Of a stretch of DNA of 64,000 nt, positions 46,081 through 59,300 are shown piece after piece. The translations under genes and the position numbers were made by a program. The stretch is from Phylloscopus collybita (Eukaryota; Chordata; Aves; Passeriformes; Phylloscopidae): contig JAJNNQ010000001.1 in assembly GCA_027886175.1 (NCBI GenBank), positions 11,532,501-11,596,500 of the forward strand, written 5' to 3'. Each line of letters starts with the position of its first letter. Within the stretch, counting starts at the first letter, position 1. The notes beneath the pieces are model-generated. The model saw only the letters and a list, made by a program, of their open reading frames with translations. It had not been told where the DNA came from and ran no database searches.

Positions 46081-47140
46081 GCTCCGTGAATGCAAATGAA
46101 CGGGGTTCGGTCCAAATTGCATTTCCTCTCCTAGTACGGAGTGTGACGGCACATTAAAGCCTATAATATTCCGCTGCTGCTCTTTTGCATGATTTTTTAA
46201 TTAAAAAACTATGGAGTAAACAAACATTCTGCTCCGGAGTAGCCCTGCAGAGACCCATCCAGAAGCACATTCACAGCCCTCCACTTTTTCAAGAAAGTTT
46301 ATATCTTAACCAAAAAAAAAAAAAAAAATACAATAATAATATCACCCACCCTAACAGTTAGTATTGGGTAAAAGTTTGAAGTGAAAGGCAGCTGGCAACC
46401 TTCTCCAGCCCGTGAAATGATATTAACATTTTATTATTCTAAGGTGAGCTTTTTGAAACGGAATTTTAAATGTTACCCTGCTGTTCCAGAACACAAAAAC
46501 CTTTAATTTTATGCAAATGAACAGCGAGGAGCTGAGCGCTTAATGTAAACGAACACTTTCTTTGTAGGAGAGGTTGGAAGGGAAAAAAAAAATTCCCAGG
46601 GATTCTTTAATTGCTGTCTGAAATTATGTAAATCCCAGCGCTAGGCAGAACGCAATTATCCCGTGCCCCTCTCTGCCAGCATTGCTAATGTCTAACAAAA
46701 TATCGGTGGGTGACATTTAGTCGAGGTAATGCAAATGAGAATTAATTTTTTTTCCAAGACAAAGGGCAGCTAAAAGATCACCTCGTTCCTGCGCGGAGGG
46801 GGCCGAGCGGGGGGCGAGGGCCCTGGGAGCTGGGGCGTGCGGTGCTGGGGCAGCGGGACCAGCCCACAGCCCGGCGGCACTGCCTCCTCTCCGGTTCTTC
46901 GCGGGATGGAGCCCGGGGAGCGGAGAGGGGCGATGGGGAGGGGGGGGGAGGTTGATTGTTTGTTTTTCTTTTTAATTCATGGTCACCCCAGCCCGAGGGC
47001 AGGGTGGGAACCGTGATTGAAACCCACTAATGGCTCTGGCTGGTGGTGGGCAAAGGCGGCAGTGATTTATCACCTCCCCGCGCTGATAACTAGCAATAAT
47101 TCTATTAAATATTCAGAGTGAGGCTGTTGCAACACAATTA
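46081..47140. other. Candidate conserved noncoding domain, octamer-rich
   Basis: About 1 kb of AT-rich, complex sequence interrupted by a CpG-rich patch at 46785-46935 and an A18 run at 46311-46328. It holds three exact ATGCAAAT octamers and many ATTA cores (for example near 46190-46205 and 46740). No coding potential. The best motif-supported enhancer candidate in the window. Confidence 0.45.
46090..46740 (+). promoter_or_regulatory. Cluster of POU octamer motifs
   Basis: ATGCAAATGAAC occurs at 46090-46101 and 46511-46522, and ATGCAAATGAGA at 46729-46740, all on plus. The shared flank GA(A/G) beyond the octamer suggests more than chance. ATGCAAAT is the classical binding site of POU-family factors. 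Confidence 0.5.
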
Positions 47141-48250
47141 TCAAGCGAGGGTTTGTGAGTGCAGAAATGCTCCTCGAGCACAAAAAGGGGGCTGCGGGTG
47201 CGGGGCTCCCCTGCTGAGGGCAAAATCTGCCCAGGCTGGGGACGGCTCGCCCTGCCCAGAGGCTGGGGGTGGCCCCGGGTTCTGCAGGGTGAATCAGGGA
47301 AGTCATGAGGGGGTTTTCCTCCTTCTCTCTTTTTGCTTTGCTTTTGGTTCTTGCATTTCAGAGCTCCCCCTGCTTCAAAGGCCGTAAGAGCCTGTGACTC
47401 CACCAACCTTTTAAATGGAGAAGGGAATCCCCGAGGAAGCTGTGGCGAGGCAGGGCAGGGCTGTGTGAAGAGGGATGAAGGACACGGATGCTCAGAAGGC
47501 TCCAGATCAGGGTAAGAAGTGCTCGCGGAATGATCCTTTGAAATGTACACTGCGCAGGAAGGCCCCAGGGATCATCAGACTGAGGAGCTGGGCTGAGTTG
47601 CACCATCTGCTTGGGATTTAGGACAGGCAGAGCCGTGAAAATATGAATTAAAAGTACAGAGTAGCAGGAAACAGTTTCCCCTTGTCCCATATTTTGGAAA
47701 GGGTACCCAGCAGAGCTGGTGGCTGGTGCCACGCTCAGGCTGTGGTGTTCTGTGACAGGGCTGGGTCACTGGGCCCAGCTGGCACCCCAGACACCCCGGC
47801 TGTGCTGCCTGGCACCAGCCCTCCCTGAGCCCAGCTTCTGTGCTCAGTTCCTGCTGCAGCAGCTCCCCGTGGCCCTGCAGCAGCAGGCCAGGGGCTGATG
47901 CCCACGCGCAGCCCTGCACCCCTGGGCTCTCCTGGTCACCAGCTGCTCCCTCCTCCTCCATCCCTCCTGAGGATGAGTTTAGGAGCTCCAGGAGGGGACA
48001 GATCATCTGTTTCTCATTGTATTCCCTTTCCCGTGAGTTGCTGAAGCTGGTGTGCTGAGAGATGCATTCCCTGGCACCTCACCAGGCTGCCCAGCCCCTC
48101 TGAGCCGTGCCGGGCACCGGGGGCTGCACCCTGGGGCAGGTACCCGCCAGGGGAGGAGGGTGAGGTGCTGCAGCTGCAGGCAGGAGCTGCCCTTCACCTG
48201 CAGGACCCTGCTGCCCTCCAGACAGAGGCCGTCCTTGCCCTCTGAAAATT
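47141..48250. other. Mixed unique DNA, no gene seen
   Basis: GC-balanced. Overlapping frames on both strands have no domain. Confidence 0.35.
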
Positions 48251-48370
48251 TATAATCTTTATAATCCAAGCTTTAGACTCTTCAAAGCTTTATGCCTGTC
48301 TTTAACCTGTAGCATATGCATAGTCTCAATGGGATTTCTCATCTGCTAAGAGTTAAGCACGTACATAAAT
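48251..48370. other. Small AT-rich candidate element
   Basis: AT-rich island of about 120 bp between GC-rich regions, containing GCATATGCATAG. Composition-based. Confidence 0.25.
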
Positions 48371-48642
48371 CTCGGCAGGCGGGGGCCCAGGGCATTCCCA
48401 GGCACACGCATTCCTGCGCTCACGCGTCACGGAGCAGCCCCGCGCACCCCGTGTCAGCACGGGCACGGCCAGCGCTGCCTCCGTGCCAGCCCCCCCTGCG
48501 CCCCGCAGGCTGCTCGGAGGCTGCGGCGGTGTCACCCTCCCGACACCACCCCCGGCAAAGCCGCTCTCCGTGCCGGCATCTCCGGGAGGCGGGCGGGGGG
48601 TGGCAGCCGGAGGGGGCCGGGCGGGAGCAGCCGGCTCGGAGC
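48371..48642. promoter_or_regulatory. CpG-rich block
   Basis: Dense CpG in unique GC-rich DNA leading into the 56-bp array. No exon supported. Confidence 0.35.
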
Positions 48643-48930
48643 GGGAGCAGGGCAGAGCCCAGGAGGGCACGGCCGTGCCAGGGACTCGGCACGGGAAGGG
48701 GAGCAGGGCAGAGCCCAGGAGGGCACGGCCGTGCCAGGGACTCGGCACGGAAAGGGGAGCAGGGCAGAGCCCAGGGGGGCACGGCCGTGCCAGGGACCCG
48801 GCACGGAAAGGGGAGCAGGGCAGAGCCCAGGGGGGCACGGCCGTGCCAGGGACTCGGCACGGAAAGGGGAGCAGGGCAGAGCCCAGGGGGGCACGGCCGT
48901 GCCAAGGACCCGGCACGGAAAGGGGAGCAG
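48643..48930. repeat. 56-bp minisatellite with embedded palindrome, 5 copies
   Basis: Exactly 56-bp period: the palindrome core CACGGCCGTGCC starts at 48668, 48724, 48780, 48836 and 48892. Each unit carries GGCACGGCCGTGCC, a perfect 14-bp palindrome, plus a second GGCACGG nearby. Units differ at two or three positions (AGGAGGGC against AGGGGGGC; GACTCGG against GACCCGG). Because 56 is not a multiple of 3, every frame rotates through the unit, giving spurious long frames on both strands. Confidence 0.96.
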
Positions 48931-49373
48931 GCTGAAGGCTGGTGCCGCAGCAAGGCTCTCCCTCGCCTCCCTCCCCACGGGCTGCCTGCTCACAGATGTG
49001 GCCGGGGCAGCGTGCGAGCACCCGGAGCAGCGTCTGCAGCTGCTCCACTGCAGCCCGGCGCATCCAGCGCAGCCTGCAGCCTCCCCAGGCACGCTGATGT
49101 GGATTTGTCACCAGGTGCTCCCCAGTCAGCCTCATTCTCACCAATGCAAGCTGCTCCAGTCTGACCTGGAGTTAAGCTGATGTAAGAAACCAGATTTTTG
49201 CAGACTGGTAGAGCTGGTGAAGTGCACGCCAGCCACAGTACATCCTCCTGACAGACCGTGCTGATGGGGTGATTGAATGGAGCAGCACAGGTTGTTCAGG
49301 GGCCAGGCTATTACATTCACTGTATGAATCTCCAAGCTTTCATTTCCATGTTGTAATTTCTGCCATCAAATGA

Positions 49374-49374
<1 letters not shown>
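48931..49374. other. Unique DNA, no gene seen
   Basis: GC-rich to about 49090, then balanced up to the A39 tract. No recognisable exon or element family. Confidence 0.35.

Positions 49375-49413
<39 letters not shown>
49375..49413 (+). repeat. A39 homopolymer
   Basis: Uninterrupted run of 39 A, the longest homopolymer in the window. The upstream sequence was not recognised as a processed pseudogene or SINE. Confidence 0.95.
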
Positions 49414-49415
<2 letters not shown>

Positions 49416-49640
49416 AATACACTTCACATTTTAAACCATGCCAGTGAAGCCCTTTTTTTCTCCTTATGTAATGTTGTTTTAAGTCAGGTGATGTGACCTT
49501 TCACTAAACTCTTTCCACTTCCTATCTGGTGTTTTCAATAGGAACAGATAAAACCTCTTTCATTTGGGGTTAGAAAATCCAGGCAAAGCCATCAAGTGAG
49601 AAGTGAGAAGCAGCGTTTCGTAAGTGTCTCGCGTCCTGCA
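49414..49640. other. Unique DNA, no gene seen
   Basis: Balanced to AT-rich unique sequence. Confidence 0.35.
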
Positions 49641-50230
49641 GCATTCCCGTTTTTGAGGGCAGAGCAGCATTCCTTTCCCTGCAGCCTCACCTGCCCGGGC
49701 GGAGCCGCAGCCCCCGGCCGTGCTGGGGTCAGCTGCCTTTTGTCAGCGCAGCCGCGGCCCCCGGCAAAGCGCTGAGCGCAGCCGGCACCTCCCAGCTGAC
49801 CCGGGCACTTGGCCTTTCCGGGAAATATTTACGGAAAGGTCAGCAAATGCTTTGTGACAGGACGCTGGCACATCCCCACCCTCCCGTCCCCGCTCCCTGC
49901 CTGGCCCCCGTGCCGGGCTCGGAGCGCGGCGGGGCTGGAGCTCCCGGAGCCGCCGGCTCCTGCCCCGGCCCTGCCCCGCCTCTGTCCAGAGGATGCTCCT
50001 GCATCAGCCGCCTGATCTCCCCTGTGCACCCAGACCACCAGGGCTGTGCTGTGGGGGGCAGAGCCCTTCTCCCGTGCCCTGCCTGGCCTGGCCGCAGCCG
50101 CTGACCCCCGGTGCCCGTGCCTGTGTCACCGCCCTCCCCCGGAGCCGCGCTGTGGGAGCCGTGGTGGGACAGGGAGGAGCAGACCCCGCTCCTGCCGTGC
50201 TGGCGGGGAGGCAGCTCGGTGTGGGGTGAC
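49641..50230. promoter_or_regulatory. CpG-rich block without tandem array
   Basis: GC-rich unique DNA with many CpG, strongest at 49690-49990. Unlike most GC-rich parts nearby it has no minisatellite. Could be a CpG-island promoter; no first exon can be assigned. Confidence 0.35.
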
Positions 50231-50800
50231 AGCAGGATGGCTCCGGGCACTGACCGTGGCAGCACCAGCTGCCTTTGCTGCTGGCACCAGGGAGCCGGGG
50301 CTCCAGAGCCAGCTGCACTTGCCCATCCCATTGCCAGGATCCAACGGGCTTGTGCTGTGCTTGCTGTGAGAGCGGCCAGGCAGCCCCAGCTCCCTGCACT
50401 GCTGCCCTGCCTCTGGTTCCATCCTTGCCTCCCACCCCACTGCCAGCAGTGCCAAGGGCCCAGCCTGGCAGCTCCCACCTGGGGGGAAGCAGACAGACAG
50501 ACAGACAGACCGGGCAGCAGCAGGAACCAATCACTCCAAACAGATTTACCAGCTAGAAAGTTTCTTGTGAGAAAATAGAGCAGCGAGGAGCACATGGTGC
50601 TGAGAAGGAAACAGGCTTACCTCCCTGAGCCCTCCTGCCCTGGCATGGCCCGGGCTGCTAAGCAGATCAGAGCAAAAACCTCCTGTAGCTGGGTAATTCC
50701 GCCTCTTCCTGGTAATCCGGTAACGCCGGTAATGGGAGGCTGGCAGGAGGGAGCTGTGATGGGAAAGCACTGCACCTCCACACACATGGCAGATTAAAAA
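50231..50800. other. Mixed unique DNA, no gene seen
   Basis: Includes a short (CAGA)5 run at about 50490-50510. No recognisable exon. Confidence 0.35.
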
Positions 50801-51060
50801 GGACTTAATCACAGAGCAGCCACAATGTGCACTATGTGACATTATTCCTCTGAAATAAAATTTTACATACAGCCTATCTGAGAGCAGCACAAAATAAATA
50901 CTTAAAAAAAAAATCTATGATTACTGTAGGGGTTTTTATTTTATTTTATTTTATATTGGTGGCTGAGTTCTGCTCTTGCTCCAAAGGATTAGAGGGATAA
51001 TTCCATTACAATTTAGTAACAAGATTAAAAGAGCCAGTTATCCATTTATGGGGGTCTATG
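50801..51060. other. AT-rich candidate block
   Basis: AT-rich with a short (TTTTA)n run near 50935-50955. Noncoding. Confidence 0.3.
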
Positions 51061-53110
<2,050 letters not shown>

Positions 53111-53230
53111 TGCTCACTCCCTGCATCTTGTTAATGAAAAGCATGGATGTAATTTCAATTAAAGATAATTACATATTTAAACTTAACATTAAATTCTGCA
53201 CTAAAACAAAATTACACGAAATCTCAGTGT
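53111..53230. other. Small AT-rich candidate element
   Basis: About 110 bp of AT-rich sequence (TTCAATTAAAGATAATTACA) squeezed between a CpG island and the CACCC array. Candidate conserved core. Confidence 0.35.
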
Positions 53231-53417
53231 GCAGCCGTGCTGCACGGCAGCGGGCAAAGGAGCCGAGGAAGGCAATGCCATTTACCCAGAGCCAGCCCAT
53301 CCTTTCCACGGGATCTGCTGCTCCTGCCCTGCTCCCCCGGCCCCGAGCCCAGCCCGCTCTGTTCCCGTTTCACCTTCGGAGGCAGCTGCTCGCTGCCCCG
53401 GGTGCTCAGCACGGTGC
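53231..53417. other. GC-rich flank of CACCC array
   Basis: GC-rich unique sequence with no gene seen. Confidence 0.35.
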
Positions 53418-54654
53418 ACACACCCAGCACACCCCCAGCACACCCAGCTCACACCCAGCACACACCCAGCTCACACCCAGCACACACCCAGCTCACACCC
53501 AGCACACACCCAGCACACACCCTGCTCACACCCAGCACACACCCAGCTCACACCCAGCTCACACCCAGCTCACACAGCACACACACAGCACACACCCAGC
53601 ACACACCCAGCTCACACAGCTCACACCCAGCTCACACCCAGCACACACCCAGCACACACCCAGCACACCCCCAGCTCACACCCAGCACACACCCAGCACA
53701 CCCCCAGCTCACACCCAGCACACACCCAGCACACACCCAGCACACACCCAGCTCACACCCAGCACACACAGCTCACACCCAGCTCACACCCAGCACACAC
53801 CCAGCACACACAGCTCACACCCAGCTCACACCCAGCACACACCCAGCTCACACCCAGTTCACACCCAGCTCACACCCAGCTCACACCCAGCTCACACCCA
53901 GCACACACCCAGCACACACCCAGCTCACACCCAGCTCACACCCAGCACACACCCAGCTCACACCCAGCTCACACCCAGCACACACACAGCTCACACCCAG
54001 CTCACACACAGCACACACAGCTCACACCCAGCACACACCCAGCACACCCCCAGCACACACCCAGCACACACCCAGCACACACCCAGCACACCCCCAGCTC
54101 ACACCCAGCACACACAGCTCACACCCAGCTCACACCCAGCACACACACAGCACACCCCCAGCTCACCCCCAGCACACACTCAGCTCACACCCAGCTCACA
54201 CACAGCTCACACGCAGCACACACCCAGCTCACACCCAGCTCACACCCAGCACACACCCAGCACACACCCAGCTCACACCCAGCACACACACAGCACACCC
54301 CCAGCTCACCCCCAGCACACACTCAGCTCACACCCAGCTCACACTCAGCTCACACCCAGCACACACAGCTCACACCCAGCTCACACCCAGCACACACCCA
54401 GCTCACACCCAGTTCACACCCAGCTCACACCCAGCTCACACACAGCTCACACCAGCTCACACCCAGCTCACACCCAGCACACACCCAGCACACACCCAGC
54501 TCACACCCAGCTCACACCCAGTACACACCCAGCACACACCCAGTACACACCCAGCACACACCCAGCACACACCCAGCACACACCCAGCACACACCCAGCA
54601 CACACCCAGCACACCCCCAGCTCACACCCAGCACACCCCCAGCTCACACCCAGC
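53418..54654. repeat. 11-bp minisatellite (W)CACACCCAGC, about 112 copies
   Basis: The largest array in the window, 1.24 kb. The unit is (A/T)CACACCCAGC with a dominant A/T dimorphism at the first base; minor variants are ACACCCCCAGC, TCACACAGC (9 bp) and CACACTCAGC. Each unit carries a CACCC or near-CACCC box. All plus frames stay open (up to 841 codons from 52225), with Thr-Gln-His-Thr-Pro-Ser-like repeats; no gene is inferred. Internal duplications are visible. Confidence 0.97.
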
Positions 54655-55580
54655 AGCGAGCTCGCAGGGCAGCCCGGGGCAGAGGCAGCTCCCGCCCCAG
54701 CAGCAGGCACAGGCCCCAGCGGGCTGCTGAGAGCTGCTGCAGTCGGGTAAACTCTGCTGATAATCCTGGCTCAGGGTCCTGAGTAAAGCTTGAAAAGTGT
54801 TTTGAATCCATGACGAAAAACACAGTTCCCAGACTACTGATTTCATTTTTTTATGAAATCCAAGAAACCTGTTGGCCTCAAAAGCAATTTTTGTAAATGG
54901 AAAACTTTTTGATTATTCTTTATACTTTCCCCTCAAATCCCAAACATGACATTGCACTGTTCCAAAGGCAAAAGCTTTTATTTTCTGTCCCCAAACACAC
55001 TTGCAGAGCCCTTTGCTGCTCTCCTTGGGCAGTTATTTTCCAGGCCTAGAAGATGCCTGCTCCTCAGTGCACACCAGGAAGGGATGGTTTGCCACTGGCA
55101 GAGAGGGAGCTGAAGGATTTGCTTGTTTCTGTGTGGACGTGGCAAGCAGCAGCACAGCGGGCAGGGCAGCCACCAGGCATGGCACAGCCAAGCTCCAACA
55201 CAGGGGCTTCTCCTTCTCTGTTAAATGATTGCAGTTACCAAGCACTGACAAGTGCCATTAAAATTTATTAGCCAGCATAAAGTTTTATTTAAGGGATGCC
55301 TGGAGATTTAGTGGGCTCTGCAAGTCCCTCCTCAGGCCGGCTGTGTCACCTTTAATAACTGCCTGCTGGCTGTGTGAGGGCCCTGGGTGTCCCTGCTCCT
55401 GCTGCCCATCCCTGGGGCTCCCAGGGCACTCAGGCTCCAGGGGCCCCACACCCCAGCACTGCCAGTCCAGCCTTTGGGATCCTGCCAGGGGCACCCAGTG
55501 CTGTCAGAGGAGCTCCTCTGGCCAGGCTGCCATTAATCAGTTTGGCAATCGTGAAACACACGACATGCGTACTGGAGTTT
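54655..55580. other. Mixed unique DNA, no gene seen
   Basis: AT-rich at about 54830-54990, GC-balanced elsewhere. No exon recognised. Confidence 0.35.
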
Positions 55581-55860
55581 AAATCCCAGCCTCACTAATG
55601 GTTTGCTGCCCCCTAAATCCCCCTTCATGTTATTTAACTTTTAAACCCAAGGAATATTCCAAATCAAAGAGGCTCTGTGTCACGCTTAGTCCATCTCAAA
55701 GAGCCTGGAATTAACATCCCTTCATGGCTCGACAGTGCCTGCCACACAGAGCCACCACTTGCTCCTTATTAATATTTATGATAGGGAGAGAAAGTTGCAT
55801 AAATCTTGGTTGATACTTAATTAAACCCCACTTCTTTTGATTTCTTCCCTCAGCCTCACT
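55581..55860. other. Candidate conserved noncoding block
   Basis: AT-leaning complex sequence with TTATTAATATTTATG and ACTTAATTAAAC. Composition-based. Confidence 0.35.
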
Positions 55861-56640
55861 CAGTGCAGCCTGTGCAGCCCTTAGCTGCTCATCCCCCAGG
55901 GCACAGCCGGGCACGCCTGGCGGAGCCCACGGCCCCAGCGGGACTTAGTGCCCGTGGCTGCCCCACTGCCTGTGTCAGTGCCAACCTTTGCCTCCCAGCC
56001 CGGCCAGCAGGGCTGCAGGACAGACCCCAAAGCCCCCCAGGGCCGTGTGAGGCGGGGCTGGCACAGAAGAGCAGGGCCCAGCTTGGCCCCAGCCCCTCTG
56101 CCTTGGCTTATCTGCATCTGGTGTCCGATGGGAGCACCATCCCGAGGAGAGCACTTAGCACACACAGGGCTGACAGATCTGTGATACCATGATCATAGCA
56201 AGGAAGCAGCTTGACCCCCAAAGGCTCCTGTGAACAGGCAGGATTGACACTTTACATTGACTTTGCTTCAGGCTTATCAACAAATCTCAGCCAGTTTTAT
56301 TAAAGAGCTGCGTGTGGGACACGCCAGGCTCAGACAACTTCATTCGCCGTGGCTCAGGCAGCAGCCAGTGCTCAGCTCACTGCTCCTGCTCAGGCTCTGC
56401 TGTTTATCTGCTCCCTTTGCTGCTGAATTGAACTTTACAGAAGCCACTCGTGGTTTCAGTACAAGCCCATGGAGTTTCCTGTCCCTTTCATGTGGCACCC
56501 AGGGACAGTGGCAGGCAGCAGGGCAGGGCATCCCTGAGAGCCACAGCCCCATGGCCCCCAGCTGCTGGATATGGCACTTCTGTCTCTGCAGATCCCTGAA
56601 ACCTGTCCTGAATTACACCCCAGGAAACACTGAATCCTAA
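55861..56640. other. GC-balanced unique DNA, no gene seen
   Basis: Overlapping open frames on both strands without domains. Confidence 0.35.
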
Positions 56641-57030
56641 AATCTCACTCAAAACCCAGCCAAAGCCGCTTGGGCAGAGCTGGCTTTTCTAAACTGGTTT
56701 CCTTGTTTTAGGCTCTATTTTTTTTAGCTCAGTTAAACATGTAATGTCACAATTTTAGCAGGACAAGAGGACTGGGGCAGGGTCCACTGGATGAGAATCA
56801 GGGCAGCAAGCAGCCAGCAGGATACACTGCTCTAAGGCATCACTTGGTAATTATGTCTCTTTTTACTCATGCAAATTTTATCAATATTATTTATATATTC
56901 AAAGCCATTTATAAATAATATATACATTTATGCTAAGGTAATTGCCTCAACTAGATTATTTGTCCCAGTTTTTATTGTCTATCCAGATGCTGAATATTAA
57001 AAGTATGTTTTTTTGGTCTGCACTGGTGGC
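56641..57030. other. AT-rich candidate block
   Basis: The segment 56830-57010 is strongly AT-rich with TATTTATATATTC and ATAAATAATATATAC strings and an ATGCAAAT octamer near 56869. Noncoding. Confidence 0.35.
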
Positions 57031-57360
57031 TCAGCAGTGGCTGTCCCCCCATGGGAACAGAAGCTCTGCCTCAGCCAGCCTGGGGGGAGGAAAAGGCAGA
57101 GGATGGTGTTGAGGGAAAGGGCAGGGAGAGGGGAAGGGTGACAGGGAGCACAGGGAGGGGAGCTGGGAGCTGGTGGCTGTCCCGATGTGCTGGTGCCAGC
57201 CCCTCTGCAGCCACCCCAAGCCCCTCAGCAGGGCAGCAGCCGTGGGTGGGCTCCTGTCAGGAGGGACAGGCAGGAGAGGCTCAGGCAGCCGGGCCCGGTA
57301 TTGCTCACATCCCGTCCCACCTTCCACCTCTTCACTTACCAAAACTTGACATTGCAATGA
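57031..57360. other. GC-rich unique DNA
   Basis: Includes purine-rich GGGAAAGGGCAGGGAGAGGG at about 57112. No gene seen. Confidence 0.35.
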
Positions 57361-57600
57361 AAAAAGATTAGGAGCATTGACAGGCCTGAAAAGGTGACAG
57401 CTACAAAGAAATATGGAGCAATCACGTTGTCAGAGTGCCTATTAGGAACCCAAAAACCTCGCCTCTCCTGCATAAGCACAAGTGATTTATTGCCCAGCGC
57501 AGTTCATGAACTCATCAGTGGTTTTGCATGGAGAAGAGATGGATTTTCTTTCAGCTGTTTATGGTGTGAGTAGACTGTCCTGGAAGTTATTGTTTGATTT
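57361..57600. other. Candidate conserved noncoding block
   Basis: Balanced, repeat-free unique sequence directly before a CpG-rich block. Composition-based. Confidence 0.3.
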
Positions 57601-57960
57601 GATCAGGCAGCAGCGCTGGCTGGGTGAGCCGAGGGCAGAGCTGGCTCCGCGGCAAGAGGCAGCCAGAGCCCTCCAGAGGGCCGGAGCGCTGCCGGCGCTC
57701 CCCGGGAATTCCCGGCAGGAAGGGAGCAGCGCTCACACCCGCCTGCGCTGAGCCTCTCCGGAGCGCGGCTCCTGCTCCTGCGGAGCCCCGAGAGCCGAGC
57801 TGGGCAGCATTTCCCGGCGGCTCGCAGGGCACGGGGCATGGCAGGCGGCGGTGCAGCTCTGCCGGCAGCAATGCACCGCTGCCTGCCGCCGCCTGCTGCA
57901 GGAAAGGCTGCCAAGGCAGGGATGCAGCCTCAACTTTCCCACAGCCCCGTGCTGGTGTTG
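57601..57960. promoter_or_regulatory. CpG-rich block without tandem array
   Basis: GC-rich with many CpG and no repeat array, adjoining a balanced-composition candidate element at 57361-57600. Possible promoter; no exon assigned. Confidence 0.35.
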
Positions 57961-58454
57961 CACATTTAAATGTGTCCTCCCCCCTGGGATTGCGGGATGG
58001 CGCCGGGGATGCCCTGGGAACAGCTGTGGTTTATGTCGATTTTAAAGGTGAACTTTCATGCTCAGTGAAATTTTAAAAGCAGCTGATTTACACATGAATC
58101 CACTTCGGGCGAGCGTCGATGTAGCTGTTTCCCTTCCTTAATGGTTTGTGACTGAGGAGCTGGGCTGTAAACAAGCGGCTGCCGAGCGGAGCAGCGCTGC
58201 CTGCGCTGGGCAGAGCCCCTGGGCAGCCCTGGGCCCCCCTGCCCCGGCCGGAGACCCCTGCCCCGGCCGGAGACCCCTGCCCCTTCCCTGCCCTGGGCCT
58301 GCAGAGCCAGCCCCGGCATCTCTCAGAGCCCCGCCGGGGCTGCTGCTGGGGACAGGGAGCCCGCGGGGTACCCGAGGCACCGGCGCATCACTGCCCTGCC
58401 CTGCGCCAGCATCCGGCGTGCTGCGGGCTCAGCCTCGCACCGCACCTGCGCTCC
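57961..58454. other. Mixed then CpG-rich unique DNA
   Basis: AT-leaning to about 58150, then CpG-rich with a duplicated CCCCTGCCCCGGCCGGAGA unit (about 58238-58276). No exon seen. Confidence 0.35.
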
Positions 58455-58777
58455 GGCCAAACCGCGGGCAAATCCCGGCCAAACCCCGGCCAAACCCCGG
58501 CCAATTGCCGGCCAAACCCTGGCCAATTCCCGGCCAAACCCTGGCCAAACCCCGGCCAAACCCCGGCCAAACCCCGGCCAAACCCCGGCCAAATCCCGGC
58601 CAATTCCTGGCCAATTCCCGGCCAAACCCCGGCCAATTCCCGGCCAAACCCCGGCCAAACCCTGGCCAATTCCCGGCCAAACCCCGGCCAAACCCCGGCC
58701 AATTCCTAGCCAAACCCTGGCCAATTCCCGGCCAAACCCCGGCCAATTCCCGGCCAAATCTCGGCCAAATCCCAGCC
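58455..58777. repeat. 11-bp minisatellite (GCCAAACCCCG)n, about 29 copies
   Basis: Exact 11-bp units of two main types, GCCAAACCCCG and GCCAATTCCCG, with rare C/T variants. Every unit holds GCCAA (an NFI half-site) and the second type also holds CCAAT. Frames are open on both strands (Pro-Gly-Gln-Thr-Pro-Ala-Lys or Gly-Val-Trp-Pro-Gly-Phe repeats); no gene is inferred. Confidence 0.97.
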
Positions 58778-58799
58778 GGCACTGGGTCCCCGAGCCCTC

Positions 58800-59300
58800 T
58801 CCAGCCCTGACCCTTTAAAGACACTTGATCTTTTTCCTTTAAAAACACAAACTTTAAATGGCTCTGAATAAAATAAAAGAGAGTAACTGAGCTGTGAAGG
58901 GTGATGATTGTATTTCTTTCACTTGTAAGAGAGACCTTTATAACTCTCTGGGGAGGAAAAAACAATAATGGTCCTTCATGGATGAAGTGTTCTAAATATG
59001 GTGTATATTTTTTAAAATACCAGTTCTACAGTTATTGAAACAAATTATTGTTAAATGCATTTGCAGCATAATAACTGTGCTAATTTGCTGATAAAAAGCA
59101 TCCAGCGTTAAACCCCCCATACATTATTTTGTCATTAGCATTTGTTAGCTCCTCGTAGGTATTTTCAGACAGAAGGCTTTGTTCTGTATTTAGCACAAGG
59201 GCCCGTTTCCGCTCTCCCCTCCCGCTGGGAATTGCATGCGCGCGGAATTGCAGCTCTTTTTTTAAAACTTCATGTTTAAAAATGGAAAATTTATTTCATT
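58800..59300. other. Candidate conserved noncoding block, AT-rich
   Basis: AT-rich, repeat-free, noncoding sequence of about 500 bp immediately right of the GCCAA array. Composition-based. Confidence 0.4.

Noticed and set aside
44575..46152. 525-codon open frame on minus
   Set aside because: Explained by the 20-21-bp array at 44751-45222 plus GC-rich flanks; Pro-Cys-Pro-Ser-Trp-His repeats shift between frames with unit length.
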